A stretch of DNA of 64,000 nucleotides from Panorpa germanica (taxonomy: Eukaryota; Arthropoda; Insecta; Mecoptera; Panorpidae): the NCBI GenBank assembly GCA_963678705.1, contig OY783214.1:6696001-6760000 (forward strand), read 5' to 3'. Below the pieces are notes generated by a model that made no database searches, was not told the DNA's origin, and was given only the letters and a program-made list of their open reading frames with translations. Below, one piece after another: positions 48,142 to 61,694 of this stretch. A program made the translations under genes and the position numbers. The first letter of the stretch is position 1; the number at the start of each line of letters is the position of its first letter.

Positions 48142-48399
48142 TACCCAGTAAACATTTTGGAGTCACTTTGACATCATATTGAAGATGCGTCATGATTCTT
48201 TTGTCATGAAAGAGTTCATTTATAGTTCAGTTTCTCACATTTTTTCATATAAAATGTTTACTTTATCGGCTACAAATGGCGAAATTACTCCACCTGTCGG
48301 AATACAAATGAAGATAAAGTTGATGCGAACTATAATTGAAGTGATATAGTGATAGAAACGTCACAAAATAGGGCACTTCACCAAATTGTTTACTGGGTA
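48142..48399 (+). mobile_element. CCCAGTAAACA-ended MITE, copy 3 (longest)
   Basis: A 258-bp element with 19-bp inverted ends TACCCAGTAAACATTTTGG and CCAAATTGTTTACTGGGTA differing at one position, and TA at both outer edges. No coding frame. Confidence 0.78.
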
Positions 48400-48949
48400 T
48401 GCTTGTTAACTTTTATAACACTTCCAATATAACATTTTATTTCTCGACAATTAACATCAAAAATACTTACTTACAATTTACATAATTTACACAAAGAATA
48501 AGTGCCTCACAAAGATCTGCCACGCCGGGGCAGAAATTTTTATAAGATGTTTAATTAGATGATATGATTGTTTCTCTCATCGCGGACTCTATATAACCAT
48601 ATTTATCACTAATTAACTTTTACTATAATGATTTGTATCTAACATAATAGATGGCAGATGATAATAAAATTGTCTATAAACTAATGATAAAGATAGCTAA
48701 CTAATTAAATAGATTTATTTTATCGAAAATTGATAAAATTAACAATGTAGCTAACAACAGGATAGTTTGACATGACAAGTATCTATATCTTGTATATCCA
48801 GGCCCCAGACGATTTTCGTGGGAACTAAAGGACGGTGTATGAAGTGTTTATATTTGTTTTTATGTTCAATTTAATGACAGCTATCATTAGTAGAGATAAA
48901 AATTGCTTTTATAGACCGATGTGACCTTCTAAATTGAAACCAATCTCAA
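48400..48949. other. AT-rich sequence, nothing recognised
   Basis: No coding frame or repeat was seen. Confidence 0.4.
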
Positions 48950-49633
48950 AATTCAATACATTAAGGGGTCAAAACGATAAAAATAAATCATATTTTCGAT
49001 AATGTTTTTTGAAGACACATATATAATTACTTCTATAATTACTACATGATAAAATGACATTTGAAGAATACTTTGTGTAATTTTCATAAATAAATATCAA
49101 GAAATGAGGCATCGACTGTGAATCTTCGCAGACGTCACAAAAAAAAGTAACATTGCGGTGCCACTCATAACTCATCACTGGATTTTCTGAAATCGAACAA
49201 ACAAAATGATTTCATTAGTTGATAAGTTTCTACAGGTAACGCTATCGGGTTTTCGTTTTATTGATTTTTCAATTTTTTACAGCATTTAAAAGTCAAAATA
49301 CTGATTTTTCATGAAAAAAATTAGAAACTTTGTTATTTTAAAATACGTTAAAATTAAAAAAAAACTCGGCAGCGTTACCTCGACATTTATGTAAACAAGA
49401 GTGTACAATTTCAAATGAATCGGTCCAGTAGATTTTGAGCTAGAGAGGGAACCGACTCTGAAAAAGCTATGTGTGAGAAACGCATTTAAAAGTTTCCAGC
49501 CCAGAGAGGTAAAGACTTAAAACTCTATATCTCCAACAGTTTTACTCCAATCGACTTCAAATTTTTACACAATAAACTTAATATATTGTATAATAATATA
49601 AATAAGTAAAAAAAAAAATGAAAAGAAGAAACC
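48950..49633 (-). mobile_element. 0.65-kb dispersed element, copy 2 (inverted)
   Basis: Inverted relative of 11010..11646. The internal hairpin arms AGGTAACGCTATCGGGTTTT and AAAAACTCGGCAGCGTTACCT lie further apart here (about 49236..49379). A 69-residue frame on the minus strand (48969..49178) stays open in this copy, but the matching frame in copy 1 is interrupted, and no domain is recognised. Confidence 0.65.
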
Positions 49634-51074
49634 TTACAAGACAATTATATCTTCAATGTGCGACAGCTTTAACTCCTAATATCTATGTCACTTACATTTA
49701 CATATAATTAATTTTTGCATGTATTTGCATTTATTATTATTATTATGTTTATTATTGTAGTTCTAACAATTCGTATGTGACATCACAATGTGAGCTATGC
49801 GGAATTCAGTAGCTAATTGTGTTTCTTTCTTGTTAGTTTACATTTCACTTTAGATTGTGAGAACTGTCAAAAACCGCGGTCTGACGGGCTGACGAGCTGA
49901 CGGCCGTGACTTACGACAGGTTGACTTGACAGTCGACTGACAGCTTACAGCCAGGATAAATATGAGAACTGTCACTAGCGTTTTAGCTGTTGGATGTTAG
50001 TGCTCACTGCTCAGGGATTTGTCATTATATATAATAAGCTGTCCGAAAGATATGAATGCTGCAGCCGCGCCGTTCAAAAGGGGCACACATCTATACATAT
50101 AACATATACACATACACTACTATGATCAATTTATAAACTACCGAAGTGTAAAATCTAAAGGTTTTAACTTAAATTGTATCCGACTGATTTCTAAAATGTT
50201 TCTGACAACTGCATTTCATATCATTTATACTATATACACCAGAAATTCAATGACACATGTTAATAAAGTCTGGATTGAAATTCTGAAATTGTATAACGAC
50301 GTTTCATTTCAAGTTATTGAACATATTGAACATGTGTCAATACAAAGTTTTAGTGACTCAATTATATTCTAATGATTCATTTGACATGCTTTGTTTCGTG
50401 GCATAGCCAACTTTATTTATATAAGAACGGCTAGAAGCAGACGCGATTCGGAAATCCTTAAAGTCAATTTGAACCTAAGTAACCTAAAGAACCTAAAGTC
50501 TGCCAACCTAAATCTGTAACTGAGTACAGCTATCTCAAATCCGATTGTAAAATGTGTGTATAGTTAAAAATTGTTTCATTATCTGATTATCCTGAGAATT
50601 TGAAGTCGATTGACCGTTTTTGATTCGAAATAAATATAATCAAAGTTTTAATCATCTGCATGAAGATCATCAGCAATGAGAGTAAGTAATAGGTGTACAA
50701 CGACGTCGAGTTACACCTGGTTTTATTATCTTCTTGTGGTAAAGCTGTCTGTACCCAAAGAATAGGGTTAGGCTAATGCTATAAATAACACTTCCTTTGT
50801 AAAAACGACTTTGGCAAAAAAAGAAAGAGTTTAATTTATTGATATTTTACCACACATATAATTGAGAGTAACACCTTATTAAATCATAAATTTTTTGCAA
50901 AAATAGCTAATAATAGAACTATGCACAAAATGATTTACCGTGTCATAAAGTAACTTAAAGAGTATTTTATTGAAAAGAAACGTGTCGATATTTTAAACAT
51001 TGAACAACGGCATATTGCACATTGATAGTATTTTCATATACGTACAGATTTCGATAAACATTCTTGCTTATCTA
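49634..51074. other. Intergenic sequence, nothing recognised
   Basis: About 49875..49950 holds a cluster of CTGACGG / CTGAC repeats in mixed orientation. No gene. Confidence 0.4.
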
Positions 51075-51580
51075 CTATTATAATGTCCCAAGTGTATGTT
51101 TATATTCTTATATGTTTGTTTTCTTATATTCTTATATTTTTACGCGATTCGTATGGTGGCTCGAAAACGGCTCCGTTAATGTTTCTGAAACTTTCCTTTT
51201 ACAAAATTTTATTTGGGGGCATGGGGGCAGTTTTTGCCGTGAGTAAAAATTGTGTTAGAAAGTTAAAATTTTGTATATAGGCTAACCTTGGTAATTTTTT
51301 TTACGAATCAAAGAAAAAAATTCCAACTTTTGAAAAAAAAAAAGTTGGTCAAATAACGCATAAATTGAAAATATTTTTTATTTTTATAAAAAAATATATA
51401 TTTTTTTAGTCAGTGTATGAAAAATTATTTGTCTTTATATGTAAAATTTATATAGTACGAGTTAAATATTTCAATTTAAAAATGGAATTAAAATTTGAAA
51501 TGAAATTACGAATTATTTTATTGGATTCAAATCATATACACTAAAGAAACGTCGTTTGCGACGGGGGTAAACTCTAGTTT
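51075..51580 (-). mobile_element. CCCCCGTCGC-headed repeat, copy d (inverted, shortened)
   Basis: Starts TATTATAATGTCCCAAGTGT and ends GCGACGGGGGTAAACTCTAG. The middle of the body, present in copies a and b, is missing. Confidence 0.65.
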
Positions 51581-53212
51581 TCATATAAATAGCTTCAGCC
51601 TGCAGACAATGCTTTTTAGACAGACTTGTTCTGGTCATAGAAAGATTAAGACAACACCATTTGAAAAGTTAAGAACTATGTTGAAAGAAAGTTCTATTCA
51701 ATGTGCGATTAGCCAAATATTCATAATGTTATATAGCAACATTCATCATTATATAGTAGCATTAACATAAAATAAACTACTGAATATTTATATAAAAAAA
51801 ATCTAAAAATATAAAATCAAAATTTATTGATGTTTAACCTAAAATCTTACAAATTCTTTAGTCATTTGTTCTTTAAGTGAAATTAATTAATTGAGTCAAG
51901 AAGTTAGTAATCTATTCTATTTTTATTGTTTCTGTCAACACAGAGTGACTCTTTTATGTTATGTTCTCTAAGAAAGAATTATTTTCAGTAATTTAAAGTC
52001 GATGTCAGATGGAATAGTAGATGATAATTTAAACAACATCAAAGAATTTTACGAAATTTGATATTATGTAATCTGTTTTAATTAGAAACGAAACAAATTT
52101 CAAACTATGTGAATAAGAGTGACACAACACATGTACTAAATCGGAATATTCGATTTAATTTATTCATCGGAATTCTATATTGATTCATAACACCATTTCA
52201 ACGGTACCTCTTAATACAAAAACATTGCAAACTCCATCTGGTTATAATAATTGCAGCCCAAAAATATTTCTTACAGTAGCCTTAATATAATTTGTTATAA
52301 TCATACTTAAGAATCGGATGAGATTAATCTAATCAAACTACTATATTTTATGAGCTACATTCTCATTCAAATAAAAAACGAACATTTCATTTTAATTAAT
52401 GATTCATATTTGTTTTTATTATTGTTCAATACAAAAGCAATGTTCGTGAAACACAAGTTCCAATCATCAATAAACGTCAGCGCTAGCCATTACCAAACAG
52501 ATATTTAAATATCAATAATCAATCTTATTTCATAAAAGAACCCAACTAATTTATCAATGTATATCTGCTTGTTGTAGTCGTATTTCAGTATGCAAGAATT
52601 CATACATTAATAACGAAACAAAAAAGAAATCATTAATTATAAAATAATATATTTTAATTTCTATAATACAACAATACTTCCTGCCGACTTGGTATGTCTG
52701 TCAGTCGGACAGTCGGTTGGTCGGGCTCTCACTGCGGCTCTCAAACTGTATGTTGAATATGTAATGAACAATTTGAACTTGTCGTCTTTCTTGAAGGTCA
52801 CTGTACAGTGTACACGCATACCAGATGTTGCTGATTGTGTGGGATTGTCATTGAAATGTAACCACTTTAACATTAAATTAATAAACAATTGTACAAAACA
52901 ATTTGTACTCAATTCAGAATCACATTTATTGAAATCTATTGGCGTTTTCAAATATTTGTGCTGTGCACATGCACGATTATTTCTAAAATATTCAACTCCC
53001 AAAACATTCATCCAAATTTTCGTTTGTTTGATTGATAACTGTCAAACTTGGGTGACATAAATACTTAAAATAATATTTTAAGTTATGTTCATGTTTTGTT
53101 ATTATCCTCGAAGCGAATATTTGGGTCAAATGTTAGTCTTTGTGTACGAATTCGAAATGTCTGCTAACTGAGCACGAACTATGTGTCCACATATGTGCGT
53201 TTGTGCACAAAC
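51581..53212. other. Intergenic sequence; open frames without support
   Basis: 52661..53060 is open on both strands (116 and 123 codons), but neither product has a domain or codon bias, and it is not accepted as a gene. Confidence 0.4.
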
Positions 53213-53440
53213 TTCAAATGTTTGGAATCCAAAAACGCAAGTCTGAATCCGTCATCAGAGTCTTTATCATGAAAGAGTTTTTCAAAATCGTTAATATTAA
53301 GTGTCTCTGCTATGGGCTATAAATGGCGAAAGCGAAACACTTGTCAGAATCCAAGTGGCGAAAAAGTATGTATGACGAATTACAATTAAAGTGAATAAGT
53401 GAAAGTCAAATTATTTACTTGGAATTCTCTATCGCCCGTA
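53213..53440 (+). mobile_element. CCCAGTAAACA-type MITE, copy 4 (very old)
   Basis: Degenerate match to 48142..48399: TTTGGAATC, TCATGAAAGAGTT, GGCTATAAATGGCGAAA, AATTACAATTAAAGTG and AATTATTTACTTGG occur in the same order. Ends are no longer good inverted repeats. Confidence 0.45.
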
Positions 53441-56400
53441 ATTCGAAGGAACTCGGTACAATTTTGCGCGACAATAGTTAGAAGTAGAGGTAACCAACCG
53501 ACCTAAGAGATAATTATAAATAGTTTTAGGCATGCCAAAAAAGAGTGACAGTTTTTCACTAGATACAATTTATTTCGCATGATACCTTATGCCTTTTGAT
53601 TATTTGTCGAAATTTACATATTCTAATATCAAAATATTGTGTAGTAAATTTTTCTGTTTAGTTAAAAATTACAACGAATCCTACATTGAAATAATAGAAC
53701 GGATTATATTATTTTTCACAATGAATTACATATTTACAGACGTTCTATATTTGACAACCATTGGTATATCGGTTTTTGTCGGGTCTATCGGTTCTGGGGC
53801 TGTCAAGTATGTATTCATTTATTCATTTAATTAAACTTTTAATAAATATAATCAATGAATAACATTATTTAATTTAATTTTAAAATTGTATAAATTTAAA
53901 TAATGATTAACCTAAACCTAACTCGTTACATACATACTCGTACTCATACTCGTACGAGTAGAATAATTTTATATTTGAAAATAAATAATCTTATTTAACG
54001 AACCGTTAAATGTAATTGTATGACGCATGCAGAATTTAAAATCAAAAAAATGTGATAAACACTATTCATTATTTGCTGTGCATCGCGCTCTTTGACGCAA
54101 TGAGCATTGTTCAATTATTGTTTTTATAATATGGGGCTTTGATTATGTAGATTTATGTAATGAGGCAGTCATCCAAAAATTAGCGCATTCAATTCTTTTT
54201 ACATATTTTTCATAAATTCATAATTATTATTTATTTAAATCCCTGAGCGCTGAACACGTTTACGAATCAACCACAATCTATAATTACAAGTCATATTTAA
54301 AGGGATCAATATTTACAAGAAAAATAATGTAAATGACGTCATAAAAGTTATTGTTATAACAAAGGCAATTTGAGTACCCTTAGGTCTTTTCTTCACCGAA
54401 GATATACAGTTTGGAATGTTTTATTTTTGTGTATAATTGTGAATAAAAATTTAGTATATGAATTTAGAATATAACATAAATTTAGAATAAAACATAGTAT
54501 TGAATTTAGAATTGATATATGTGTATTAAAATAAGATGTTCCAATATTTAAAACATAAAACCTCAGCTCATGGTTTAACAATTGAAACATAAATAAGCAA
54601 ATTTAAGTAAAACAAAATTACTTCAGGCGAATATGATCATACTGTCGATATCCCCTCAGCCTTAAAATAAAAAATGGTGGTAAACAAGCACAAATAAAAT
54701 TGATTACTTATATTTAAATTAAATTTTAGTTATATCTCTTCGTCAGCTTTCAGTTCTTCAAAGAAATAAAAAAGGCAATGGACATATATTAAAATGAGTT
54801 AGTTCACAAGCCTTTGCAAGTCGAACACTGACTGTGAACAGGGTACTGGGCACTGGGCTCATTCAAATCGTGATCGGTAAAGCCGGGATTTGAAATCACT
54901 CAATAATAAATGATTAAATTCAACATGTAGCTTAGAATTGATGATAATTAATACGGTAGTTGACAGACAGACATACAGACAAGAAGATAGACGAGTATGA
55001 AACAGTAATTTATAAATAGATAAATGTAAATGTTTTGTTTTACTTTGATACACCATAATAACACGTGTTAACATATTTAAACAACCACAATTTAAATGAA
55101 ATGTTTCTAAGAATATTTGGATTATACTCGTACACACACACACCCATACACAGATACTAATGTAGTAAATCAGTTACATTTATGTAATATATTACTTAGA
55201 ACTACTGCCCTTATGCAGGGACGGAGTCTTGTAGGAATGTATAGATTATTGAATGTCAGTTGCTAATGGTCGTATGATATTACCAGTCAATTAACTATGG
55301 TTTATGCCACTTCCATTTTGCAGCTTCGATTTTTGTACGAGTCGGACATAACTGTAGTTTACCCAAGCGAAATACCTGGTTTACATTTTTCGTTAGTTAA
55401 GAGTGGTCGGTCTTTAATATTCGAAGAATTGAAAATCCATTTTGTAAGTTAATATCCGTAGTTTAACTGATTATTAAAAAATTCAAATATACACAAATTC
55501 GCAGTGGCTTAAGTCCAGTCAAATACGACATATACAATTTAGAATCACATTTTAAATACTTCCTTTTTATTTTATGTGTGTCTCCACCCCTACACCACTG
55601 ACATTACATCTTTCCCATACCATCCCCTTAACAGCCCACTAGGTCCATGTCACCCTACAACGTGTGGTCGTACATCACGACAATTTACACCCTGCTGCCA
55701 CTCCCCGTGACAAGTTACTGCACCGAACTCAAGTCTCAGCGAACTTGGTGAACACATTCACATCCCTTGTTTTATTTTGCTAAGATTTAGTGATTCTATT
55801 CCCAGAAAACTAAAACAGGGTGTTAAAACATGTTTTACTACTTCATTGTTTTATTACCCACTAATTAAAATTTGTACTTCAAAAATATAAATAAAAATAA
55901 ATCTACCCTTAAAAGTTTTAAACGTGTAAGTATGTCAAATTATTTAACGACGATGTTATGGTATAATATGGTTCAAAAGTTGTGATGCATCTGCTTATAG
56001 GATGCTAAAACTACTTATAGTAAAATATTCAACTTTACTTGGTCTTATTAACAACATGGTCAACCATTATCGGTTTTTATACACACGAAAAATATCTCTC
56101 TATTATAATCTAGTTTTATTAGAAACTATGTCGATTTTTTTTTTTTTTTTTCAAACTTAAAATAGGAAACTGATGTAACCGTACTAGAAATATATTTGTC
56201 TCTAATTTCCTCATGAAAACAGCTGGACTTGAGAAGAAGAAGTTAACAAGTGACACCCAGACATGTGTCACAAAATAAATTAAAGATTAAAATATATTTT
56301 ATGAAATATTAACGTCCGCATCAATAATAATTAGCTATATGTTAACAAAGAATTTATCGCTAAACATATCAATAAATTTTCGGTAGCAACTTTCTCTGCA

Positions 56401-57037
56401 TCCAATAACATTTGTATGATTCACAACCTAACTCTAATCCGCGGCGCCACAATTCCGGATTCAGTTTCTCAAAGACAAAAACTATCTAACTGAAGTGTAT
56501 AATTAAATGAGTCATTAATAAATTATGTTAATAACATAATTAACACCGGAAACACTAAGTAATAACAATATTTCATTACAGCTGTCTTATTACATCACAC
56601 AAACACATATCCTGTAATCCGTATGTATGTACAACTTGGATCTGCTCAAAATTAACATTCTTTATCTGTTCTGCTTCTGCCCATTCGAACGAGAATAACG
56701 GAATTTAAACAACTGAAATATTCGTTGCTTCTGCGAATCCCGAGTACCGCAAGATCCTTAGAATCCTGCAGACTGCAGTCCTGTCACACATGTAAATAAT
56801 GCGCTTAGGATAACAATCTAAAAATCTCGACAGAATCTCGGACTTGGTTGTAATTTAACATTTTTAGTTTTTTAAGAAGAATCATCTAGAAAGAAGGCAA
56901 ACAATATATTAAGCATTTAACGTTGTTGTCTTCTATTGTCACTAAAACTTTTTATGAGTTTTTCGGTAGAATTATGTCTTCGTCTTCTATTTCTTGCTGA
57001 AATATGGTAATACATCAGTGGGTGAAATGTGTTAATA
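53441..57037. other. AT-rich sequence with minor marks
   Basis: An acceptor/donor pair (TATTTACAG before 53740, GTATGT from 53807) bounds a 67-bp segment that could be an exon, at low confidence. A T17 run lies at 56135..56151. 55580..55760 is GC-richer and unassigned. Confidence 0.35.
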
Positions 57038-57860
57038 TGTTGTAAGTAAGATTCGAAGGCGGATGTTACACCTGACATCAATGTTGTAAAAAGAGGTCGG
57101 ATTGTCGTTCTAGAAGGAGATTACTCAGCTTGCTAATACATCACGCAGTGTTGCTAGTTACTGGAAGTAGATTCTTTAGTTTGACGATCATCCACCTTCT
57201 TGAATTACTCACGTTGATAAGAATTAACTCTTTTAAGATGATTAATAGGATTCTTGTTAAGACGGTGTATTGTTGCAATTTGAGAATACTTGAGCGGCCT
57301 AAAGTATAACCTCGTTGCAACATACGACGGTTGAACAATTAGTATCTTTTAAATACTATTAATACAAACACTTTTATTAAAATATATCATTTATTCGTTG
57401 TAATATTATATCTGCGTACTTAATTACAATAGTATTTTATTGGATTAATACAGATGCCAGATATAAAACAAAATGTAATTCTAGTGTTATAATTTGATTA
57501 ATAGTTAAAATGTGCTCACTATTGAATACTTTGATGTTACAATTGGAGTATTGTACGAACGAAGTACAATTAGTAAACACTTGGTTGAGACTCAGGAGAA
57601 GACTGACTTTCTGACTAGCGTGCAGATTAATATATAATGATTTATTTCACATCACAATGTGCCAATACTGAGTTACCAGCATTAAAACAATATAAAATCT
57701 CCACAGACCAGAGTCAATGTTTACAAGCGCTAAATACAAATAATTATTTATTACAATATTAATACTAAAATTAAAGATAACGTAATATAATTCTTATAAA
57801 ATAAATAACATTTATATTAAAAATAGGAAGGATAAGTACGACTTATGCGTACTTACAACA
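57038..57860 (-). repeat. 3' LTR of the Gypsy-type element
   Basis: 823 bp, TGTTGT..ACAACA ends. No difference from the other LTR was seen by eye. The 65-codon ORF inside it is a repeat artefact. Confidence 0.9.
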
Positions 57861-58097
57861 CCCTTCAACCCTAAAAAAGGAACGCATATTAAACAAACAT
57901 ATGCGTTTCTTTCCAAGAAAAAGAAAAAGGAAGATAGGACGATGTCGTACTATCGCAACACCCCCTTCCAAAAAAAAGGGACACGTATAAAAACAAAATA
58001 TACGAGTTACAATTCTGGAAAAAAACAAAAAGAGAAGCAAAGTGTCGACAACGATTCTGATCCCATCGTATAGAGTTGACACTGCCTCACAAAACAA

Positions 58098-60674
58098 TCA
58101 TCCCTGACAAAATCCATCTAACACGTCAAGGTTTTGTTGATTGGTACAAAATCTCTTTAATCTATTCCTATTAACTACCGTATACTTTCTAGGTGAAAAA
58201 AAAGAATTGACCCTTCTATCAAAATTTAATTTAAATTTTGGTTTATTACTAGTAAATTTATTTGTAGCTAAATCAATCGTAGAAGAATATTTTGCACCAC
58301 TAAATTGGTCTAGTATGTCATGTACGAGAGGCAAAGTATAAACATCACTTGTCGTCTGTTCATTAAGTTTACGATAGTCGATTACAACGCAAAATTGTTT
58401 GTTCCCCGACACATCTGCTTTTTTAGGTACCATTAACAGAGGTGCGTTAAACTGTGAGTCGCATTTTTCAATAACGTTGTTAGCCAACAGTTCTTGAATA
58501 TGCTTCTCAACAATTTCTTTATGCGCATGAGATAATCTATGCGGCTTAATGTTTACAGGGTTAGGTGAGTCACTCAGTGCACTCGCACAAGATAACTTAT
58601 CTACCGGGAAAAAAAATATGTTATTAAAATTATTACAGATTTCCATTAAATCTGTTAAGTATTTTGAATTAACATTTGAAAAATCTATATTATTAAATAA
58701 AAGATGTCGTAAGGATCTTTTAGGATCGTTAGGATTTCTTTTCAAAAAATGGTAAAAATTAAATTTATTTATTGGAATAATATCTGGTTTAAAATTGTCA
58801 AGTATTACATCTTTTGCTGAGGAATTAGTTATTGATATATAAAAAGTATTATTAACAGGATTAATTAATGCGTTGGCTAAAAAAACTTCAGGTAGCAATT
58901 CCTTGGCTACACAAACTCCTACCGTAGAACCCGACATAGGAATTAATTTCCTAGTACGTGCTGGAACTATGATAATACTGTTTATGTTCAATAATGGTAA
59001 TTCAAATATTTTGCCATGTTGTGAGAATTGTACGCTGTTTGTTTCCAAATTAATTACTGCTTTAAATGTACGTAAAATATCTAAACCTATGATTCCATCA
59101 TGCTTAATGGGGAAATCCTCTGACACAACCTGAAAAGTATGTTTCGACCTAGAACTATCTAAAATTATAGAAGTTTTTAGTGAACCTAAAGTATAAGGCG
59201 TGCCTTCAGAGATTCCCTTTAATAACACTTTAGATGTACTATCTATTTTGATATTATTTTTTAAAATATTTTGTTTAATTAAAGAAATTTGAGAACCAGT
59301 GTCCAATAAAAATGATACAGTCTTTGCTTTGGCTGCGACTATTCTGAATTGAACAGTGTCAGCTGTTTGCTTGTCAATAACATTTTCATTGTTACAGTTA
59401 AAATTTGTTATATCATTGGTATTTTGTATTTCTTTAATCTCAATATTTTTATTTAAACTATTAAATTTACGTAAATGGTGATTATAAAAAGAACGTGAAT
59501 TTTGTTTTGTATTTTTAGTAAAAGATACTTGAGGACCATCAGATTTAAGATGTCTCGATTTTTTACAATAAACAGAAGGTTTTGAAAATACCGTATCTCT
59601 CCTACAAATATTAATTTGCGCGACAGGATATACCGTATCCGCATTTTCCTTCTTGATAAAACAATATTTCTCTAAATGACCATTTTTTTTACAATAGTTA
59701 CAAAAAAAAGTTTTAAATTTTGTTTCGACTTCGTTAGCAAATTGTTCACTTGAAACTGGTTCACTACTAGAAATAGAATGACTTGAATCTGTTTTAAATT
59801 CAACATGCCTTCTTCTTTCTAGAGTGCGCCACCGTGTTTCAAGAAAATTCGTAAAATCATTTAGGGTTGGTAATTCAGAAGTATTTCTGTTTTCCCATTC
59901 CTTTAATGTGTTAAAATCTAACTTGGTCTTTAAAAAATGTATAAAAATAAAATCTGAATGATTAGAATATATTCCCAACTCGGTTAATGCTCTAATCGAT
60001 TCATTAATTTCGTCTAAAAAATTTTTGATATTAGTTTCTGATTCTAAACGTATAACATTGTAGTTTATCAAATTGTTTAAATAGGTTTCAATAAGTGCTA
60101 CCTTGTTATCATAACGTTTACAAAGGATGTTCCAAACAATTTCATAATTATCGTTTGTTAAAGGATAATTCTTTATGAGTTTGAGTGGTTCTCCTGTCAA
60201 ATTTAATTTTAAATAATGCATTTTTTCAATGTTTGATAGTTTGCTATTATTACGAATTAAATTTGTAAATAATTCCATGAAACTTTGCCAATTAGTATAT
60301 TCTCCATCAAAAACGGTTAGTTGCATTGGACTTAAGTTCAGATTTTTTATTGAATCTATGCTTTTTGAGTCGTCTACAATATGTGTATCATTCTCAAATG
60401 TTTGCTTATAATTCAACAAGTAAATAAGAGTGTCGTCATAAATACTTTCAACTTCCATAGACTTACTAACGATAGCCGTAGCTTCTTCATTTTTTAGAGT
60501 TGGAAGCAGTGCTTCTACGATACTATTATATTTGACCCAAGCCTTTTCTAAGTTTTTGATTTTTAATTCAACTATTGTTAAGGATGTTGATTGGACTTCT
60601 AAATTTTTTGAAAACTCATTAATTAGATTGATTGTATTCTCAACTAATGTGAGGGAATGAACGTTCGGTGCCAT
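58098..60674 (-). pseudogene. Gag-Pol region of the Gypsy-type element
   Basis: One long frame encodes, in order: a Gag-like region (about residues 1-300) whose central part resembles the DUF1759 Gag seen in BEL/Pao and some other insect retroelements; a zinc knuckle C-x2-C-x4-H-x4-C (about 325-338); an aspartic protease with FLLDTGSQISLI (DTG about 458-460); and reverse transcriptase sequence with NAPLLMVPKK and VIDYRKLNEQT, which is typical of Ty3/Gypsy. The family call rests on the RT and the 4-bp target duplication; the Gag resemblance to BEL/Pao is by eye. A fossil, not a host gene. Confidence 0.8.
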
Positions 60675-60984
60675 TGTACTTAATTAAAGTTATATATAAT
60701 ATACAGACTAAAGATTATTTTGTACCAATAAACGACTCTCCGAAAAATAGGATTCTGACAAGGAAAAATTGTTAGCGAAAACAGTAACTCACAGGAAATT
60801 TCCGATGGGGCTCAGACACCGCAGTTGTAACAGGAAGGTAGTCTCTCTGATTGAACAGACTGCTATCTAACTGCTTCAGCTCTTTACTTCTCCTTTTCAA
60901 AATTCCCTCTCGTTCAAAAAAAGATGTTGTTCTAAAAAAATATTAACATAAATTAGTATAATTGCGGAAACAATTATAAAAAAT

Positions 60985-61252
60985 ATTATAGTAAATATGC
61001 AAAAGTATTGGATATAATACTATAAAAAAATTAATAGCTTCAATGATGGACAAGGATGCTACAAAAAAATACTTGGATTATAGCAAATATTCAAAAGTAT
61101 TGAATATAATACTAAAAAAAAATATCAATAGCCTCATTAACAACGTTGCTACTAAAAAAATGCTTGGATTATAGTAAATATTCAAAAGTACTGAATATAA
61201 TACTAAAAAAAATGATAGCCTCGTTAAAAATAATGCTATTAATAAAAAAAAT
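60985..61252. repeat. Tandem repeat inside the LTR element, about 3 x 91 bp
   Basis: Three units start at 60985, 61077 and 61168, each opening ATTATAG.AAATAT.CAAAAG and containing GAATATAATACTA and ATAGC.TC. It lies between the 5' LTR and Gag, in the element's leader region. Confidence 0.8.
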
Positions 61253-61694
61253 ACAATTATCAATTTATAATAATAATTATATACAAAAAGAAAGATACTG
61301 TCTTATTATACTTAAAGATTTTCTTATCAGTGATTATGATCTATACACAGCTGTGTGCAGTGTTTTGGAAACGATTAACATCGATTTAGATTATTCCATG
61401 TGTTCTAGAAGCATCCATCCATTCGCTGGGGGCAAAAGATTTCTTTTTTTTCTGGTTCAGCGGGCTGTAGTTTTGCATCCACCGGACTTGTAGAAAAATT
61501 ATGTGAAATACAGATGAATTGACGTTCTATCTCGTACTCTTCGGCAATTTTTGGAAATAATCCATCGGCGTAGTGGCATCCAGATTAATTGATCTGCATC
61601 CAGGTGTAGAATATATAGAAAAAAAATTTTGGGCGTACCTCTTGGATATTTATGTGTAGGAATATCTCTTCGAGACCCCACATCTGACACCATT

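Noticed and set aside
52661-53060. ORFs of 116 and 123 codons on opposite strands
   Set aside because: No domain, no codon bias, no splice or promoter context; both strands cannot be coding here and neither looks it.
53740-53806. 67-bp segment between TATTTACAG and GTATGT as an exon
   Set aside because: Splice signals are moderate and the reading frame is ordinary AT-rich sequence; it is noted in the region entry only.
57141-57338. 65-codon ORF present identically at 61798..61995, first taken as a duplicated small gene
   Set aside because: Both copies lie inside the two LTRs of one element.
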